Assembly (NCBI GenBank): GCA_018269005.1
Contig: JAFDVK010000032.1
Coordinates: forward strand, 124,001 to 188,000
Direction: 5' to 3'
DNA length: 64,000 nt
Origin: Acidobacteriota bacterium
GTDB lineage: Bacteria; Acidobacteriota; Blastocatellia; Pyrinomonadales; Pyrinomonadaceae
The position numbers were made by a program, and so were the translations under genes. Below the pieces are notes generated by a model. It was not told the origin of the DNA, did not search any database, and saw only the letters and a list, made by a program, of their open reading frames with translations. Shown here in pieces: positions 34,730 to 43,436 of this stretch (the stretch's first letter is position 1; the number at the start of each line of letters is the position of its first letter).

Positions 34730-35775
34730 GCCTGCGTCACGTCGAATTTGATCTTTTGGCGTCCGTCACCGGCCGATCGGGCGTCGGGCATTCTGCTTTG
34801 GTCGATCCGAGCCCGCAAAGGGTAAAGGTCGGAGATCTGGTTGCCGTTCGAGCGCTGAATGACAGCCGGTCTTACGGAATGCTGGAAACGCCGAGCGGAC
34901 GTCTGGCTCGGATCAAGAAGAACAGCGTGATCTGCGGAGTTCTTGGGGAGAGACGAGCCCTCAAGGGTATTGTCGGAGTGGTTCCGCAGACGTTGGCCGG
35001 CGGCGACCAACTTTCGATCTTGAATCTAGGAGGCGTGATCGGACAAAGAACAGGCGTCCACTCGTCGCTCGGTACGGTGGTGGATGTCGAGGTTCTTGGG
35101 GCGGTTTGCGGCAAGGACGGACAAGGATTGAACCTATCCGCAACTGCATTACCCAAAGCGTCCGAAATGCCGGCCTCCGCCCCGATAATTCTCGTTGCAG
35201 GAACCTGTATGAATTCCGGCAAGACGGTTGCCGTTGCCGAGATCATACGAGAGGCTTCTCTCAGCGGCCTAAAGGTCGCTGGTGTAAAGCTCACCGGCGT
35301 TGCCTGTCTTCGAGACACGCTGGAGATGCAGGACAATGGTGCATTTGTGACAGTCAGCTTTCTCGATTTCGGGCTGCCATCAACCGTTGGCCGTGAGGAC
35401 CTCGAAGGTGTTGCGATGGGCGCTTTCAATTACGTCAACTCATTTTTGCCCGACCTAATAGTGGCAGAGTTGGGCGACGGAGTGATGGGAGGCTACTCGG
35501 TTGAGAAATTGTTAGGTTCTTCACAAGTGATGTCGGCCGTCAAGAAGATCGTCTTTTGCGCGTCAGATTTCGTTGGCGTCGTCGGCGGTATTGTGGTCTT
35601 GAAGGATTTTGGGCTGCAGCCGGACATCATTTCCGGCTCTGTTACCGATTCGTCAATGGGCGAGGTTTCGATCCGTGAGCGGTTCGGGCTCGATGCTGCA
35701 AACGCCCGCAATGATGGAGCGCGGCTTTTCGCTCTCGCGTCGAAATTTGAAAAGCCGGAGGCGGCGGTATGCTGA
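34726..35775 (+). CDS. P-loop protein of unknown function inside the arginine operon
   Basis: A 349-residue protein not assigned to a named family. Residues 1-140 look beta-rich (VGDLVAVRALNDSRSYGML, ILNLGGVIGQRTGVHS). From 152 there is a nucleotide-binding domain with VAGTCMNSGKTVAV (Walker A, G159-T167), VKLTGVACLRDTLEMQDNGA, and LIVAELGDGVMGGYS. It resembles the MobB/DUF1611-type P-loop fold. Tight coupling (ATGA overlap with argR; overlap with argC) makes an arginine-related role likely. Because no N-acylglutamate synthase gene is present, a role in that step is possible but unproven. Confidence 0.75.
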   Translation: MSLRHVEFDLLASVTGRSGVGHSALVDPSPQRVKVGDLVAVRALNDSRSYGMLETPSGRLARIKKNSVICGVLGERRALKGIVGVVPQTLAGGDQLSILNLGGVIGQRTGVHSSLGTVVDVEVLGAVCGKDGQGLNLSATALPKASEMPASAPIILVAGTCMNSGKTVAVAEIIREASLSGLKVAGVKLTGVACLRDTLEMQDNGAFVTVSFLDFGLPSTVGREDLEGVAMGAFNYVNSFLPDLIVAELGDGVMGGYSVEKLLGSSQVMSAVKKIVFCASDFVGVVGGIVVLKDFGLQPDIISGSVTDSSMGEVSIRERFGLDAANARNDGARLFALASKFEKPEAAVC

Positions 35776-36803
35776 ACAAGATCAAGATCGGTATTCTCGG
35801 CGGCTCAGGATACGGCGGGAGCGAACTTCTGAGGCTGCTGCTGTTCCATCCGAACGCAGAGATCTCCTATGTCACGGCAAACGAACACGCCGGCAAAAAG
35901 ATCTCCGCAGTGCACAAGAATCTTCTCGGCTTTACCGACCTCAGCTTCTCTGCGACTCCGGAAACCCTCGCTGATCTGCCTCGGGTTGACGTCGCATTCT
36001 TTGCTATGCCGCATGGAGCTGCATTGTCGCTTGTCGGCACTCTAGCGGAGGGCACGAAGGTGATCGACCTTTCGGGTGATTTCCGGCTTGATGATCCAGA
36101 GGTCTTTGAATCGGCGTATGGACGTAAGCAGACGGCTGCCGGCCTCCAAAGACAGTTCACCTATGGCGTGTCGGAGTTGTTTCGCGATGAGATCGCGAAG
36201 GCACAGTTCATCGCGAATCCCGGCTGCTTTGCCACGGCGACGATTCTAGCCCTTTCTCCATTGATAAAGGGCGAACTAACTTCGGGAAAGATCATTGTCG
36301 ACGCGAAGACAGGATCTTCCGGCTCAGGAGCGAAAGCCGCAGCGAACACGCATCACCCTCAGCGAGCCAACTCATTCTATGCATATAAGCCCTTTACACA
36401 TCAGCACTTGCCGGAGATCGAACAATGCCTGTCGCGTGTCGGGACGCTCGACTCTTCCCTTGTCTTTATGACACATAGCATGCCGGTCTCGCGAGGGATC
36501 TTCGCTTCCTGCTACGCAGAGACAGAGAGCGAGATCTCGACAAAAGAACTGAACGAGATCTTCTGTGAATACTATGCCGGGCGGAGATTTGTCCGTATCG
36601 TTGAGGGTTCACCTGATATCAATTGGGTGAAAATGACAAACTTTTGCGATATCGCCGTCCACGCGTCCGGAAAGATGATCGCTGTCTTCTCTGCCCTCGA
36701 CAATCTTGTAAAAGGTGCGGCAGGCCAGGCTATGCAGAATATGAACATAATGTTCGGTCTGGAGGAGACGACCGGACTTCTCTTTCCCGGCACGAATCCA
36801 TAA
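35769..36803 (+). CDS. argC: N-acetyl-gamma-glutamyl-phosphate reductase
   Basis: A 344-residue NADPH-dependent reductase of arginine synthesis. The Rossmann motif GILGGSGYGGSELLRLLL is at the N-terminus, the catalytic cysteine lies in FIANPGCFATATILAL, and HQHLPEIEQCLSRVG and THSMPVSRGIFASCY carry substrate-binding residues. It starts inside the previous gene's last codons (overlap 7 bp) and its stop abuts the argD start. Substrate could be the N-acetyl or an N-succinyl form. Confidence 0.94.
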   Translation: MLNKIKIGILGGSGYGGSELLRLLLFHPNAEISYVTANEHAGKKISAVHKNLLGFTDLSFSATPETLADLPRVDVAFFAMPHGAALSLVGTLAEGTKVIDLSGDFRLDDPEVFESAYGRKQTAAGLQRQFTYGVSELFRDEIAKAQFIANPGCFATATILALSPLIKGELTSGKIIVDAKTGSSGSGAKAAANTHHPQRANSFYAYKPFTHQHLPEIEQCLSRVGTLDSSLVFMTHSMPVSRGIFASCYAETESEISTKELNEIFCEYYAGRRFVRIVEGSPDINWVKMTNFCDIAVHASGKMIAVFSALDNLVKGAAGQAMQNMNIMFGLEETTGLLFPGTNP

Positions 36804-37967
36804 ATGACAACAGAAGAGATCATCAAAAAAGAACGGGAGTTTCAGCTTGCCACATACTCAAAGCTCGACCTTGCCATAGTGCGTGGACGAGGGCCGTGGG
36901 TATGGACCTCCGAAAACGAAAAGTATCTTGACCTCTACGGCGGACATGCCGTTTGTGCGGTCGGCCATTCACATCCTGATGTTGTCAAGGCGATCACGGA
37001 ACAGGCTCAAAAGCTGATGTTCTATTCGAATGTCGTCTATTCCGACGTTAGGGCCGAGGCCGCCGAGAACCTTGTCGCAATAGCGCCGGAACCGCTGGCG
37101 AAAGCCTTCTTTTGCAACTCGGGGACAGAAGCGAATGAGAATGCGATGCGGATCGCACGGCTCGCGACAGGTAGATCGAAGATCGTGTCATTCGCGAAAG
37201 GTTTTCACGGGCGGACCGCAGATTCGATCTCGGCAACGTTCCTCGGCAAATATCGCGCACTCGGTGAGCCGAACGTTCCGTGCCACGTCGAAGCGGACTT
37301 CGGCGACAAAGGGTCGATCGACGCGATCATCGACAGCCATACTGCGGGCGTGCTGATAGAGCCGATACAGTCGATGGCCGGCGTCCGAGAGGCTGCCGCG
37401 GACTTCTTTTTGGAACTCCGAAAGAAATGTGACGAGGTCGGTGCGGTGCTTATCTTCGACGAGGTCCAAACGGGTGTTGGCAGAACGGGCGAGTGGTTCT
37501 TTGCCGGCAGCAAGGCGGCGGGTTGCATCGTTCCGGACGTTGTTTCGCTTGCGAAGGCCCTAGGGAGCGGCGTCCCCGTCGGTGCGTGCATTGTTTCCGA
37601 TTCTCTCGCTTCTTGCATCAAAGAAAATGACCTTGGAACGACATTCGGAGGCGGTCTGGTCGCAATGGCGGCCGTGAAGTCCACGCTCGAGGTGATCGAG
37701 CGTGAAGGCCTGATAGACAACGCCCGACGGATCGAACGCCGGATCAGAGAGGTCTGCCTCAACAACCCGGACGTAAAGGCAGTTCACGGCAAAGGGTGTT
37801 TGTTAGGGATCGAGTTCGAGAGCGAGGCTCGTCCATTTTACGAAAAGCTGCTCGAATCGAAGGTCATCACCGGTATGAGCAGCGATCCGAAGGTGCTGCG
37901 CCTCTTACCGCCGTTGAATGTTTCAGAGAGCGAGATCGACCTTTTCGAGGAGGCGATCAGCAAATGA
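36804..37967 (+). CDS. argD: Acetylornithine (acylornithine) aminotransferase
   Basis: A 387-residue class III PLP aminotransferase. The phosphate-binding NSGTEANENAMRIAR, the Asp in LIFDEVQTGVGRTG and the PLP lysine in VVSLAKALGSGVPVGA are present. It converts N-acyl-glutamate semialdehyde to N-acylornithine. It begins at the base after the argC stop, and its TGA overlaps the ATG of the transcarbamylase gene. Confidence 0.93.
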   Translation: MTTEEIIKKEREFQLATYSKLDLAIVRGRGPWVWTSENEKYLDLYGGHAVCAVGHSHPDVVKAITEQAQKLMFYSNVVYSDVRAEAAENLVAIAPEPLAKAFFCNSGTEANENAMRIARLATGRSKIVSFAKGFHGRTADSISATFLGKYRALGEPNVPCHVEADFGDKGSIDAIIDSHTAGVLIEPIQSMAGVREAAADFFLELRKKCDEVGAVLIFDEVQTGVGRTGEWFFAGSKAAGCIVPDVVSLAKALGSGVPVGACIVSDSLASCIKENDLGTTFGGGLVAMAAVKSTLEVIEREGLIDNARRIERRIREVCLNNPDVKAVHGKGCLLGIEFESEARPFYEKLLESKVITGMSSDPKVLRLLPPLNVSESEIDLFEEAISK

Positions 37968-38959
37968 AGCACTTTCTTTCTACAAACGACATTGCAGCCG
38001 GCGAGTTCGAACACCTTTTGGAGAAGGCACTCGCGTACAAAGCGGAACGGCACGTCACCAATGAATTGGCGGGCCGTTCCATTGCACTTGTGTTCCTGAA
38101 CCCGTCGCTCCGGACGCGCGCTTCGATGCAGATCGCGGTCTACGAACTCGGGGGCAATCCCGTGTTTATCGAACCCGGCTCAACCTCTTGGTCAATCGAG
38201 TACAGCGACAATGTCGTTATGGACGCCGATAGAACCGAACATATCGCAGAGTTTGTTCGCGTCCTCAGCCGATACGTTTCGGCGATCGGTGTTCGAACTT
38301 TTGCCGGTTTGAGGAACTGGGACCTCGAGCGAACGGACCCGGTCTTGAATGCCATCGCAAAATATTCGGACGTACCGATCATCAATCTCGAATCTGCGAT
38401 GCATCACCCATGTCAGGCACTCGCCGATATGCTAACGATCCGAGAACGTTTCGGTGAGGCGAGGAAGAAAGTTCTTTTAACGTGGGCTTGGCATCCTAAG
38501 GCATTGCCGATGGCCGTACCCAATAGTTTTGCGCTTGCGGCCGCACAAATGGGACACGATCTTACGATCGCTCATCCGGAAGGCTACGATCTCGATTCGG
38601 AGTTGGTCGCACAAGTAAGCAATTCGGCTGCTTCGAGTGGCGGCAGCGTGCGGACGGTCACCGATCCAGTTGCCGGATATGAAGATGCAGATGTTGTTTA
38701 CGCGAAAAGTTGGGCTCCGCCGTCCTTCTACGGCCAGGAGTCCGCCGAGCACGACAGTCAGCTCCGCAACACTTGGATAGTAAATTCAGAGAAGATGGCG
38801 CGAACTGCAAAGGGCATTTTTATGCACTGCCTTCCTGTTCGGCGGAACGTGATCGTCACCGACGATGTGCTAGATTCCGCGAAATCTGTGGTTATCGATG
38901 AAGCTGAGAACCGGCTTCACGTTCAGAAGGCGATCCTCGCTGCGCTGGTTAAATATTAG
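37964..38959 (+). CDS. argF': N-acylornithine transcarbamylase (AOTCase/SOTCase type)
   Basis: A 331-residue transcarbamylase. The carbamoyl-phosphate loop is LNPSLRTRASMQI. Features that point to the N-acylornithine class rather than ordinary OTC are PGSTSWSIEYSDNVVMDADR, LTWAWHPKALPMAVPNSFAL, HCLPVRRNVIVTDDVLDSA and IDEAENRLHVQKAILAAL, close to the Xanthomonas acetylornithine and Bacteroides succinylornithine enzymes. The specificity residue (Glu in AOTCase, Pro in SOTCase, after MDGD) is Thr91 here, so the acyl group is uncertain. The ATG at 37964 overlaps the argD stop; a longer frame exists but is not needed. Confidence 0.88.
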   Translation: MKHFLSTNDIAAGEFEHLLEKALAYKAERHVTNELAGRSIALVFLNPSLRTRASMQIAVYELGGNPVFIEPGSTSWSIEYSDNVVMDADRTEHIAEFVRVLSRYVSAIGVRTFAGLRNWDLERTDPVLNAIAKYSDVPIINLESAMHHPCQALADMLTIRERFGEARKKVLLTWAWHPKALPMAVPNSFALAAAQMGHDLTIAHPEGYDLDSELVAQVSNSAASSGGSVRTVTDPVAGYEDADVVYAKSWAPPSFYGQESAEHDSQLRNTWIVNSEKMARTAKGIFMHCLPVRRNVIVTDDVLDSAKSVVIDEAENRLHVQKAILAALVKY

Positions 38960-38961
38960 CT

Positions 38962-39849
38962 ATGGAAATCGAATCACTAGATCTGCTTCGAGAGGCCCTA
39001 CCGTATATCCAACGATTTGCTGGGACGACTTTCGTCATAAAGTTTTCCGGCAAAATTACGGAGGAAGCTGAAAATCTCGCTTCTCTTTCGGAGGAGATCG
39101 GCCTATTACACGAGGTTGGCATTCGGGTGTGCGTCGTGCACGGCGGGGGCAAACAGCTAACGGAAATGGCGGAAAAGTTGGGTGTGATCCAGAAAGTTGT
39201 CGGAGGACGGCGAGTTACTGATGATGAAACGCTCGAACTTGCAAAAATGGTCTTTCGCGGGAAGATCAATACTGAGATCCTCGCTCAATTTCGCCGCCGC
39301 GGGATCAAGGCGGTCGGACTTTCCGGAGTGGACGGCGGCGTCCTGACCGCCGAAAAAAGACCTCCGAAGAGCATCCTTGACCGCACTACCGGCATTACAG
39401 ACGTCGTGGACTTCGGCCACGTCGGCGACGTCGTGAAGATCGATGCTTCGCTGATCGAGGTGATGCTTAGCAATGGCTATTTGCCGGTGCTATCGTCGCT
39501 CGGAGCTGACGACCACGGCCAGGTCTTCAATATAAATGCGGATACGATCGCGACGGAGATAGCCATCGCTCTTAAGGCCGAGAAGCTGATCCTGCTATCG
39601 GACGTGAACGGAATCTATCTGGACGCTGACGACCCGGACTCAAAGGTCTCACGACTGCCGATCGCCGAAGCTCGCGGCCTGATCGAATCGGGCAAGGCGA
39701 CCGGCGGAATGATACCAAAGCTCGAGAATCTGATCTCGCTGATCGAACGTGGGGTCCATTCGGCTCACGTGATCGACGGCCGAAAGGCGAATGCCGTTCT
39801 CGCCGAGGTCTTCACGGACGAAGGCACGGGAACGATGGTAGTCAAATAG
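38962..39849 (+). CDS. argB: Acetylglutamate kinase
   Basis: A 295-residue amino-acid kinase. TFVIKFSGKITEEAEN carries the ATP-binding Lys/Gly, VCVVHGGGKQLTEMAEKLG the substrate loop, and LILLSDVNGIYLDADD and ATGGMIPKLENLISLIERG the C-terminal nucleotide site. It phosphorylates N-acyl-glutamate. It starts two bases after the transcarbamylase stop and is the last gene of the operon; a terminator follows. argG, argH and a deacylase are not in the window. Confidence 0.93.
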   Translation: MEIESLDLLREALPYIQRFAGTTFVIKFSGKITEEAENLASLSEEIGLLHEVGIRVCVVHGGGKQLTEMAEKLGVIQKVVGGRRVTDDETLELAKMVFRGKINTEILAQFRRRGIKAVGLSGVDGGVLTAEKRPPKSILDRTTGITDVVDFGHVGDVVKIDASLIEVMLSNGYLPVLSSLGADDHGQVFNINADTIATEIAIALKAEKLILLSDVNGIYLDADDPDSKVSRLPIAEARGLIESGKATGGMIPKLENLISLIERGVHSAHVIDGRKANAVLAEVFTDEGTGTMVVK

Positions 39850-39850
39850 G

Positions 39851-39880
39851 AAAAGCAGGCCGACAATTCGACCTGCTTTT
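39851..39880 (+). terminator. Terminator after argB, shared with the convergent tRNA-Leu
   Basis: A 9-bp perfect stem AAAAGCAGG / CCTGCTTTT, extended by CGA / TCG after a mismatch, starts right after the argB stop. Both sides end in A/T runs, so it can act in either direction. Confidence 0.8.
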
Positions 39881-39887
39881 GCAGAAA

Positions 39888-39972
39888 TGGTGCTCAGGGC
39901 GAGACTCGAACTCGCACGGATCGCTCCACACGCCCCTCAAACGTGCGCGGCTACCAATTACGCCACCTGAGC
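39888..39972 (-). tRNA. tRNA-Leu (anticodon GAG)
   Basis: An 85-nt tRNA read on the minus strand. The acceptor stem is GCTCAGG/CCTGAGC with an encoded ACCA end. The anticodon arm is CACGT-TTGAGGG-GCGTG with GAG at loop positions 34-36. A long variable arm with a GGA/TCC stem is present, as in leucine tRNAs, and the T arm is GCGAG-TTCGAGT-CTCGC. It lies 24 bp downstream of secG on the same strand. Confidence 0.95.
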
Positions 39973-39996
39973 TTAAGTTGTCAATTCTGGCCGAAA

Positions 39997-40407
39997 CTAC
40001 TTATTCGCCGCCGGCGCTTCGTTCGTGTTCGCTGCCGGAGCAGCAGCATTTGCGTTGGCCTCAGGAGCCGCAGCGTTCACGTTGGCATCGGCTGCAGGCG
40101 CCGAATTCGTATTCGAGTTCGCGGTTGATGCAGGTGCTTCGGCCGGCGTTTCCGGGTTTGCCGAAAGGACCGAGACATTGCCGTTGAACGCGGGCATTGA
40201 TATGAGCAACGCCGAGATCATAAATACGACAGCGGCCGCGATCGTGATCTTGGAAAGGATCGTCGTCGTTCCTCGCGGTGTCAACGCAGAACTCGAAATA
40301 TTGCTCGTGAAAAGCGCACCGGCATCCGTTTTACCTGGCTGCAGGAGCACAGCTCCGACAAGCACTACGCACGAAATGAAAAATAAAGTGTAAAGTACGT
40401 ATAGCAA
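39997..40407 (-). CDS. secG: Protein-export membrane protein SecG
   Basis: A 136-residue SecG. Two transmembrane segments (YVLYTLFFISCVVLVGAVLL and ITIAAAVVFMISALLISM) enclose the conserved cytoplasmic loop LLQPGKTDAGALF. SecG helps the SecYEG translocon. It has an unusually long Ala/Asn/Pro-rich tail (~50 residues after the second helix) of low complexity. The start codon is TTG at 40407. It lies just downstream of tpiA and upstream of tRNA-Leu(GAG). Confidence 0.9.
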   Translation of the reverse strand: MLYVLYTLFFISCVVLVGAVLLQPGKTDAGALFTSNISSSALTPRGTTTILSKITIAAAVVFMISALLISMPAFNGNVSVLSANPETPAEAPASTANSNTNSAPAADANVNAAAPEANANAAAPAANTNEAPAANK

Positions 40408-40430
40408 CTTTCTATCAACTCCCGTCCCGT

Positions 40431-41186
40431 TTACTTGTAGTTTACGATCTTCGCAAAACTATCAGCATCAAGGCTCGCACCGCCGACCAAAGCTCCATCA
40501 AGATCCGGCTGATCCATCAACTCAGCAATATTCTCAGGTTTGACCGAACCGCCGTAGAGGATCCGAACCGAGGACGCAACGTCGTTGCCGTGATCTTTCC
40601 CGACGACATTGCGGATGTGGCTGTGCATTTCTTGAGCCTGTGCAGGCGTCGCGGTCTTACCCGTGCCGATCGCCCAGACAGGCTCGTAAGCGATTATAAT
40701 ACGGCTCATCTCGTCCACTGTCAAACCGGAAAGCCCGGCAGAAAGCTGTCCGCGAACAACATTCTCGGCATTGCCGGACTCCCTCTCGCTCAGCGATTCG
40801 CCAACGCAAACGATAGCTTGGAGTCCTGCCTCAAGGGCCGACTTCGCCTTCAAATTTACCGTGGCATCGCTTTCGCCAAAGAACTGTCTGCGTTCAGAAT
40901 GCCCAATGATGCAATACTTGCAGCCAGCATCTTTCAACATAATAGGAGCGACCTCCCCCGTAAGGGCTCCGAACGCGTTCTGAGTCGCACAATCCTGAGC
41001 AGCAATACTAACATTCGAGCCTTCGAGGCGGTCGGAAACCGCCCGTAATGCCGTAAAGACCGGCGCGATGATCACTTCACAATGATTTGCGTTCGCGACC
41101 AAAGGCTTTAGTGCGAGAGCGGTATCGACCGCCTCCCCAAGCAGCTTGTACATCTTCCAGTTCCCGGCAATGATCGGTTTTCTCAT
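40431..41186 (-). CDS. tpiA: Triosephosphate isomerase
   Basis: A 251-residue TIM barrel, normal length. [18 protein letters not shown] is the N-terminus, [18 protein letters not shown] carries the catalytic His and the loop, [18 protein letters not shown] contains the catalytic Glu and flexible loop 6, and [15 protein letters not shown] follows. It interconverts DHAP and glyceraldehyde-3-phosphate. It is in an operon with secG and lies near gap and pgk. Confidence 0.96.
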   Translation of the reverse strand: MRKPIIAGNWKMYKLLGEAVDTALALKPLVANANHCEVIIAPVFTALRAVSDRLEGSNVSIAAQDCATQNAFGALTGEVAPIMLKDAGCKYCIIGHSERRQFFGESDATVNLKAKSALEAGLQAIVCVGESLSERESGNAENVVRGQLSAGLSGLTVDEMSRIIIAYEPVWAIGTGKTATPAQAQEMHSHIRNVVGKDHGNDVASSVRILYGGSVKPENIAELMDQPDLDGALVGGASLDADSFAKIVNYK

Positions 41187-41250
41187 ACGTCACTCTCCGT
41201 ATTCAAATAAAATCGAGCGCCTAAGCATTCTTCGCGAGCGCTACACATTG

Positions 41251-43263
41251 TCACTTTGTTGGTTCAGCGGCGGAATCCCTTCCGGACAATGTCTTTCGAG
41301 CCATATCCGTGCTCTCCTGTGAGCCGATCATTCCGATAACATCATCCTTCTTAAGAACGGTCTTTGGCTGAGGGTTTGTGATCAGCTTGTTCTGGCGTGA
41401 GATCGCAACGACGGAAGCCCCAGTCGCCTCTCGAAGGTTTGAATCAGCAAGAGCCTTACCAACAACTTCACTATTCTCACCTAACGGAACCCACACCAGT
41501 TCAAGGTTGTCGCTTGCCCTCAATAACTCGTTCAAGAAATGGCGTTCGTCAACCGTGTTGATAGCAGAATCGTACCGGTCGCTTCGAACCGCGTCCGTAT
41601 ATTGCTGTACTTTGCGCAGCGAAAGGCCCAGCTCGAGCAGTGTGCGTCTAACCATCTGCAAACCGCCTTCCAGTTCAGGCTGGATGACGTGGCGGGCTCC
41701 AAGCGAATAAAGTTGGGAGAGACTCGTGTCCGAGCTCGCGCGAGCCACGATATGGAGCTCCGGAGCCTCAGCGCGGGCCGAAGCGACGATGATGCTTGTC
41801 GAGGCGTCGTCCGGCGTCGTTACAACAAGGAGACGGGCACCAGGTAGGTTTGCCTGACTGATCACTTCGGAATTTCCGGCATCGCCGTATAGAACCGGGA
41901 TACCAAGCTCTGCAAGCTCCTCTACGCGCTCAAGCTCGGAATCGATCACGACCAGAGAAATTCCAAGCTTTTGAAGGACGTCCACAATGTGGTGCCCGAC
42001 CCGTCCATATCCGATCACTACAACATGGTCGGAAAGTCGATCCTTCAGCGCAAAGGTATCGCCGTGCCGATCGAGCAAACGCCAAAAGCCGTTATCGCTT
42101 CGCAGGAATCTTTCCACGGGGCCGATCGCCCTGTACATCAGAGGGTTGACCGCGATAGAGATAAGTGCTCCGGCGAGGATCATCGAATACTGTTCCTTTC
42201 CAAGCAGCCCTAAGGCAAGGCCGGCTTGCCCGAGGATAAAGGAAAATTCACCGATCTGGCTCAGGCCGGCGGCAACGACGAGAAATGTGCGCGCCGGGTG
42301 CCTGATGAACACTCCCATCAGCAGAGTGATGACGTACTTGCCGACAGTTATCATCAGGACGAGGACTATCAAAGCGGTAACGTTACCGCCCAAGTAGTTG
42401 ATGTCGACCATCATCCCGATCGACACAAAGAACAACACGGAAAACGCGTCTCTAAATGGGAGAAGGTCAGCGCTCACCTGATGGCTTAACTTCGATTCAT
42501 GAACGACGACGCCGGCCGCAAAGGCTCCCAATGCGATGGAAACTCCAAATATCTCGGTAGCAGCAAGGGCAATTCCTACCGATGTTGCAAGCACCGCGAG
42601 AATGAACAATTCACGCGAACCTGAGCGAGCCGTTCCTAACAGTATCCAGGGAACAAGTTTTCGTCCGATGAATACAAGAGATGCACAGAACGCTGTCGCC
42701 TTGAGGAGCGTGAGTCCGAGGCCCGCCCAATCCAAGCCGCCATCGCCGGATGCGAGAGTCGGCATCAGGAGCAAGATGAGGACCGTTGCGATATCTTCAA
42801 GTATCAGCCACCCGACCGCCGCTTGCCCATGTTGGGTGTTCAAGAGGCCGTTGTCCATTAAGCCGCGAAGCAAAACTACGGTGCTGGCGATCGAGATTGC
42901 GAGGCCGAGAACTAGGCTTGCCGAGGGAGACCATCCGAGATAGGTGGCAAATACATAGCCGAGACACGTTGTGATCAGCATTTGACCGATCGCACCCGGG
43001 ATAGCAATGTTGCGCACCTTCCAAAGGTCGTCAATTGAAAAATGCAGCCCGACGCCGAACATGAGGAAGATGACGCCGAGTTCGGCCAACTGGCTGATCG
43101 TATCTACATCTCCCGCGTAGCCCGGGGTAAACGGGCCAATCGCAACGCCGGCGAGCATATACCCAACGATCGGAGAGAATCGCAAGTACTTTGCGATCGT
43201 GCCACCGATAAAGGCGGCAACGAGAGCGACAGCTATATTTAGAAGTAGTGGCAGGTCGTGCAT
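41251..43263 (-). CDS. CPA2-type cation:proton antiporter with TrkA-N and TrkA-C domains (KefB-like)
   Basis: A 670-residue protein. Residues 1-390 form a 12-helix antiporter domain (starting MHDLPLLLNIAVALVAAFIG; ELGVIFLMFGVGLHFSIDDL; GVSIALGAFAAGVVVHESKL). A TrkA-N/KTN NAD-binding domain follows (HVVVIGYGRVGHHIVDVL), then a TrkA-C/RCK domain (residue ~590 onward). Such antiporters export K+ or Na+ in exchange for protons. The start at 43263 has a GGGAGAAAA ribosome-binding site; a longer frame (43365) lacks membrane-protein character. Confidence 0.88.
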   Translation of the reverse strand: MHDLPLLLNIAVALVAAFIGGTIAKYLRFSPIVGYMLAGVAIGPFTPGYAGDVDTISQLAELGVIFLMFGVGLHFSIDDLWKVRNIAIPGAIGQMLITTCLGYVFATYLGWSPSASLVLGLAISIASTVVLLRGLMDNGLLNTQHGQAAVGWLILEDIATVLILLLMPTLASGDGGLDWAGLGLTLLKATAFCASLVFIGRKLVPWILLGTARSGSRELFILAVLATSVGIALAATEIFGVSIALGAFAAGVVVHESKLSHQVSADLLPFRDAFSVLFFVSIGMMVDINYLGGNVTALIVLVLMITVGKYVITLLMGVFIRHPARTFLVVAAGLSQIGEFSFILGQAGLALGLLGKEQYSMILAGALISIAVNPLMYRAIGPVERFLRSDNGFWRLLDRHGDTFALKDRLSDHVVVIGYGRVGHHIVDVLQKLGISLVVIDSELERVEELAELGIPVLYGDAGNSEVISQANLPGARLLVVTTPDDASTSIIVASARAEAPELHIVARASSDTSLSQLYSLGARHVIQPELEGGLQMVRRTLLELGLSLRKVQQYTDAVRSDRYDSAINTVDERHFLNELLRASDNLELVWVPLGENSEVVGKALADSNLREATGASVVAISRQNKLITNPQPKTVLKKDDVIGMIGSQESTDMARKTLSGRDSAAEPTK

Positions 43264-43436
43264 TTTTCTCCCGATCTGCCTGTATGTCAGGCAAAGGACA
43301 TTAAATGTGCTATTAGGTGCTACTAATTGTAGCGCATGGCGACAAATGATCGAACGACCGTTCATGTGATCGCTCGGCGAGACGGCTTCCGTCCTTGGCT
43401 TAGAGCAGAACGATCTCCTCTGAGACAGTCTGGCAG

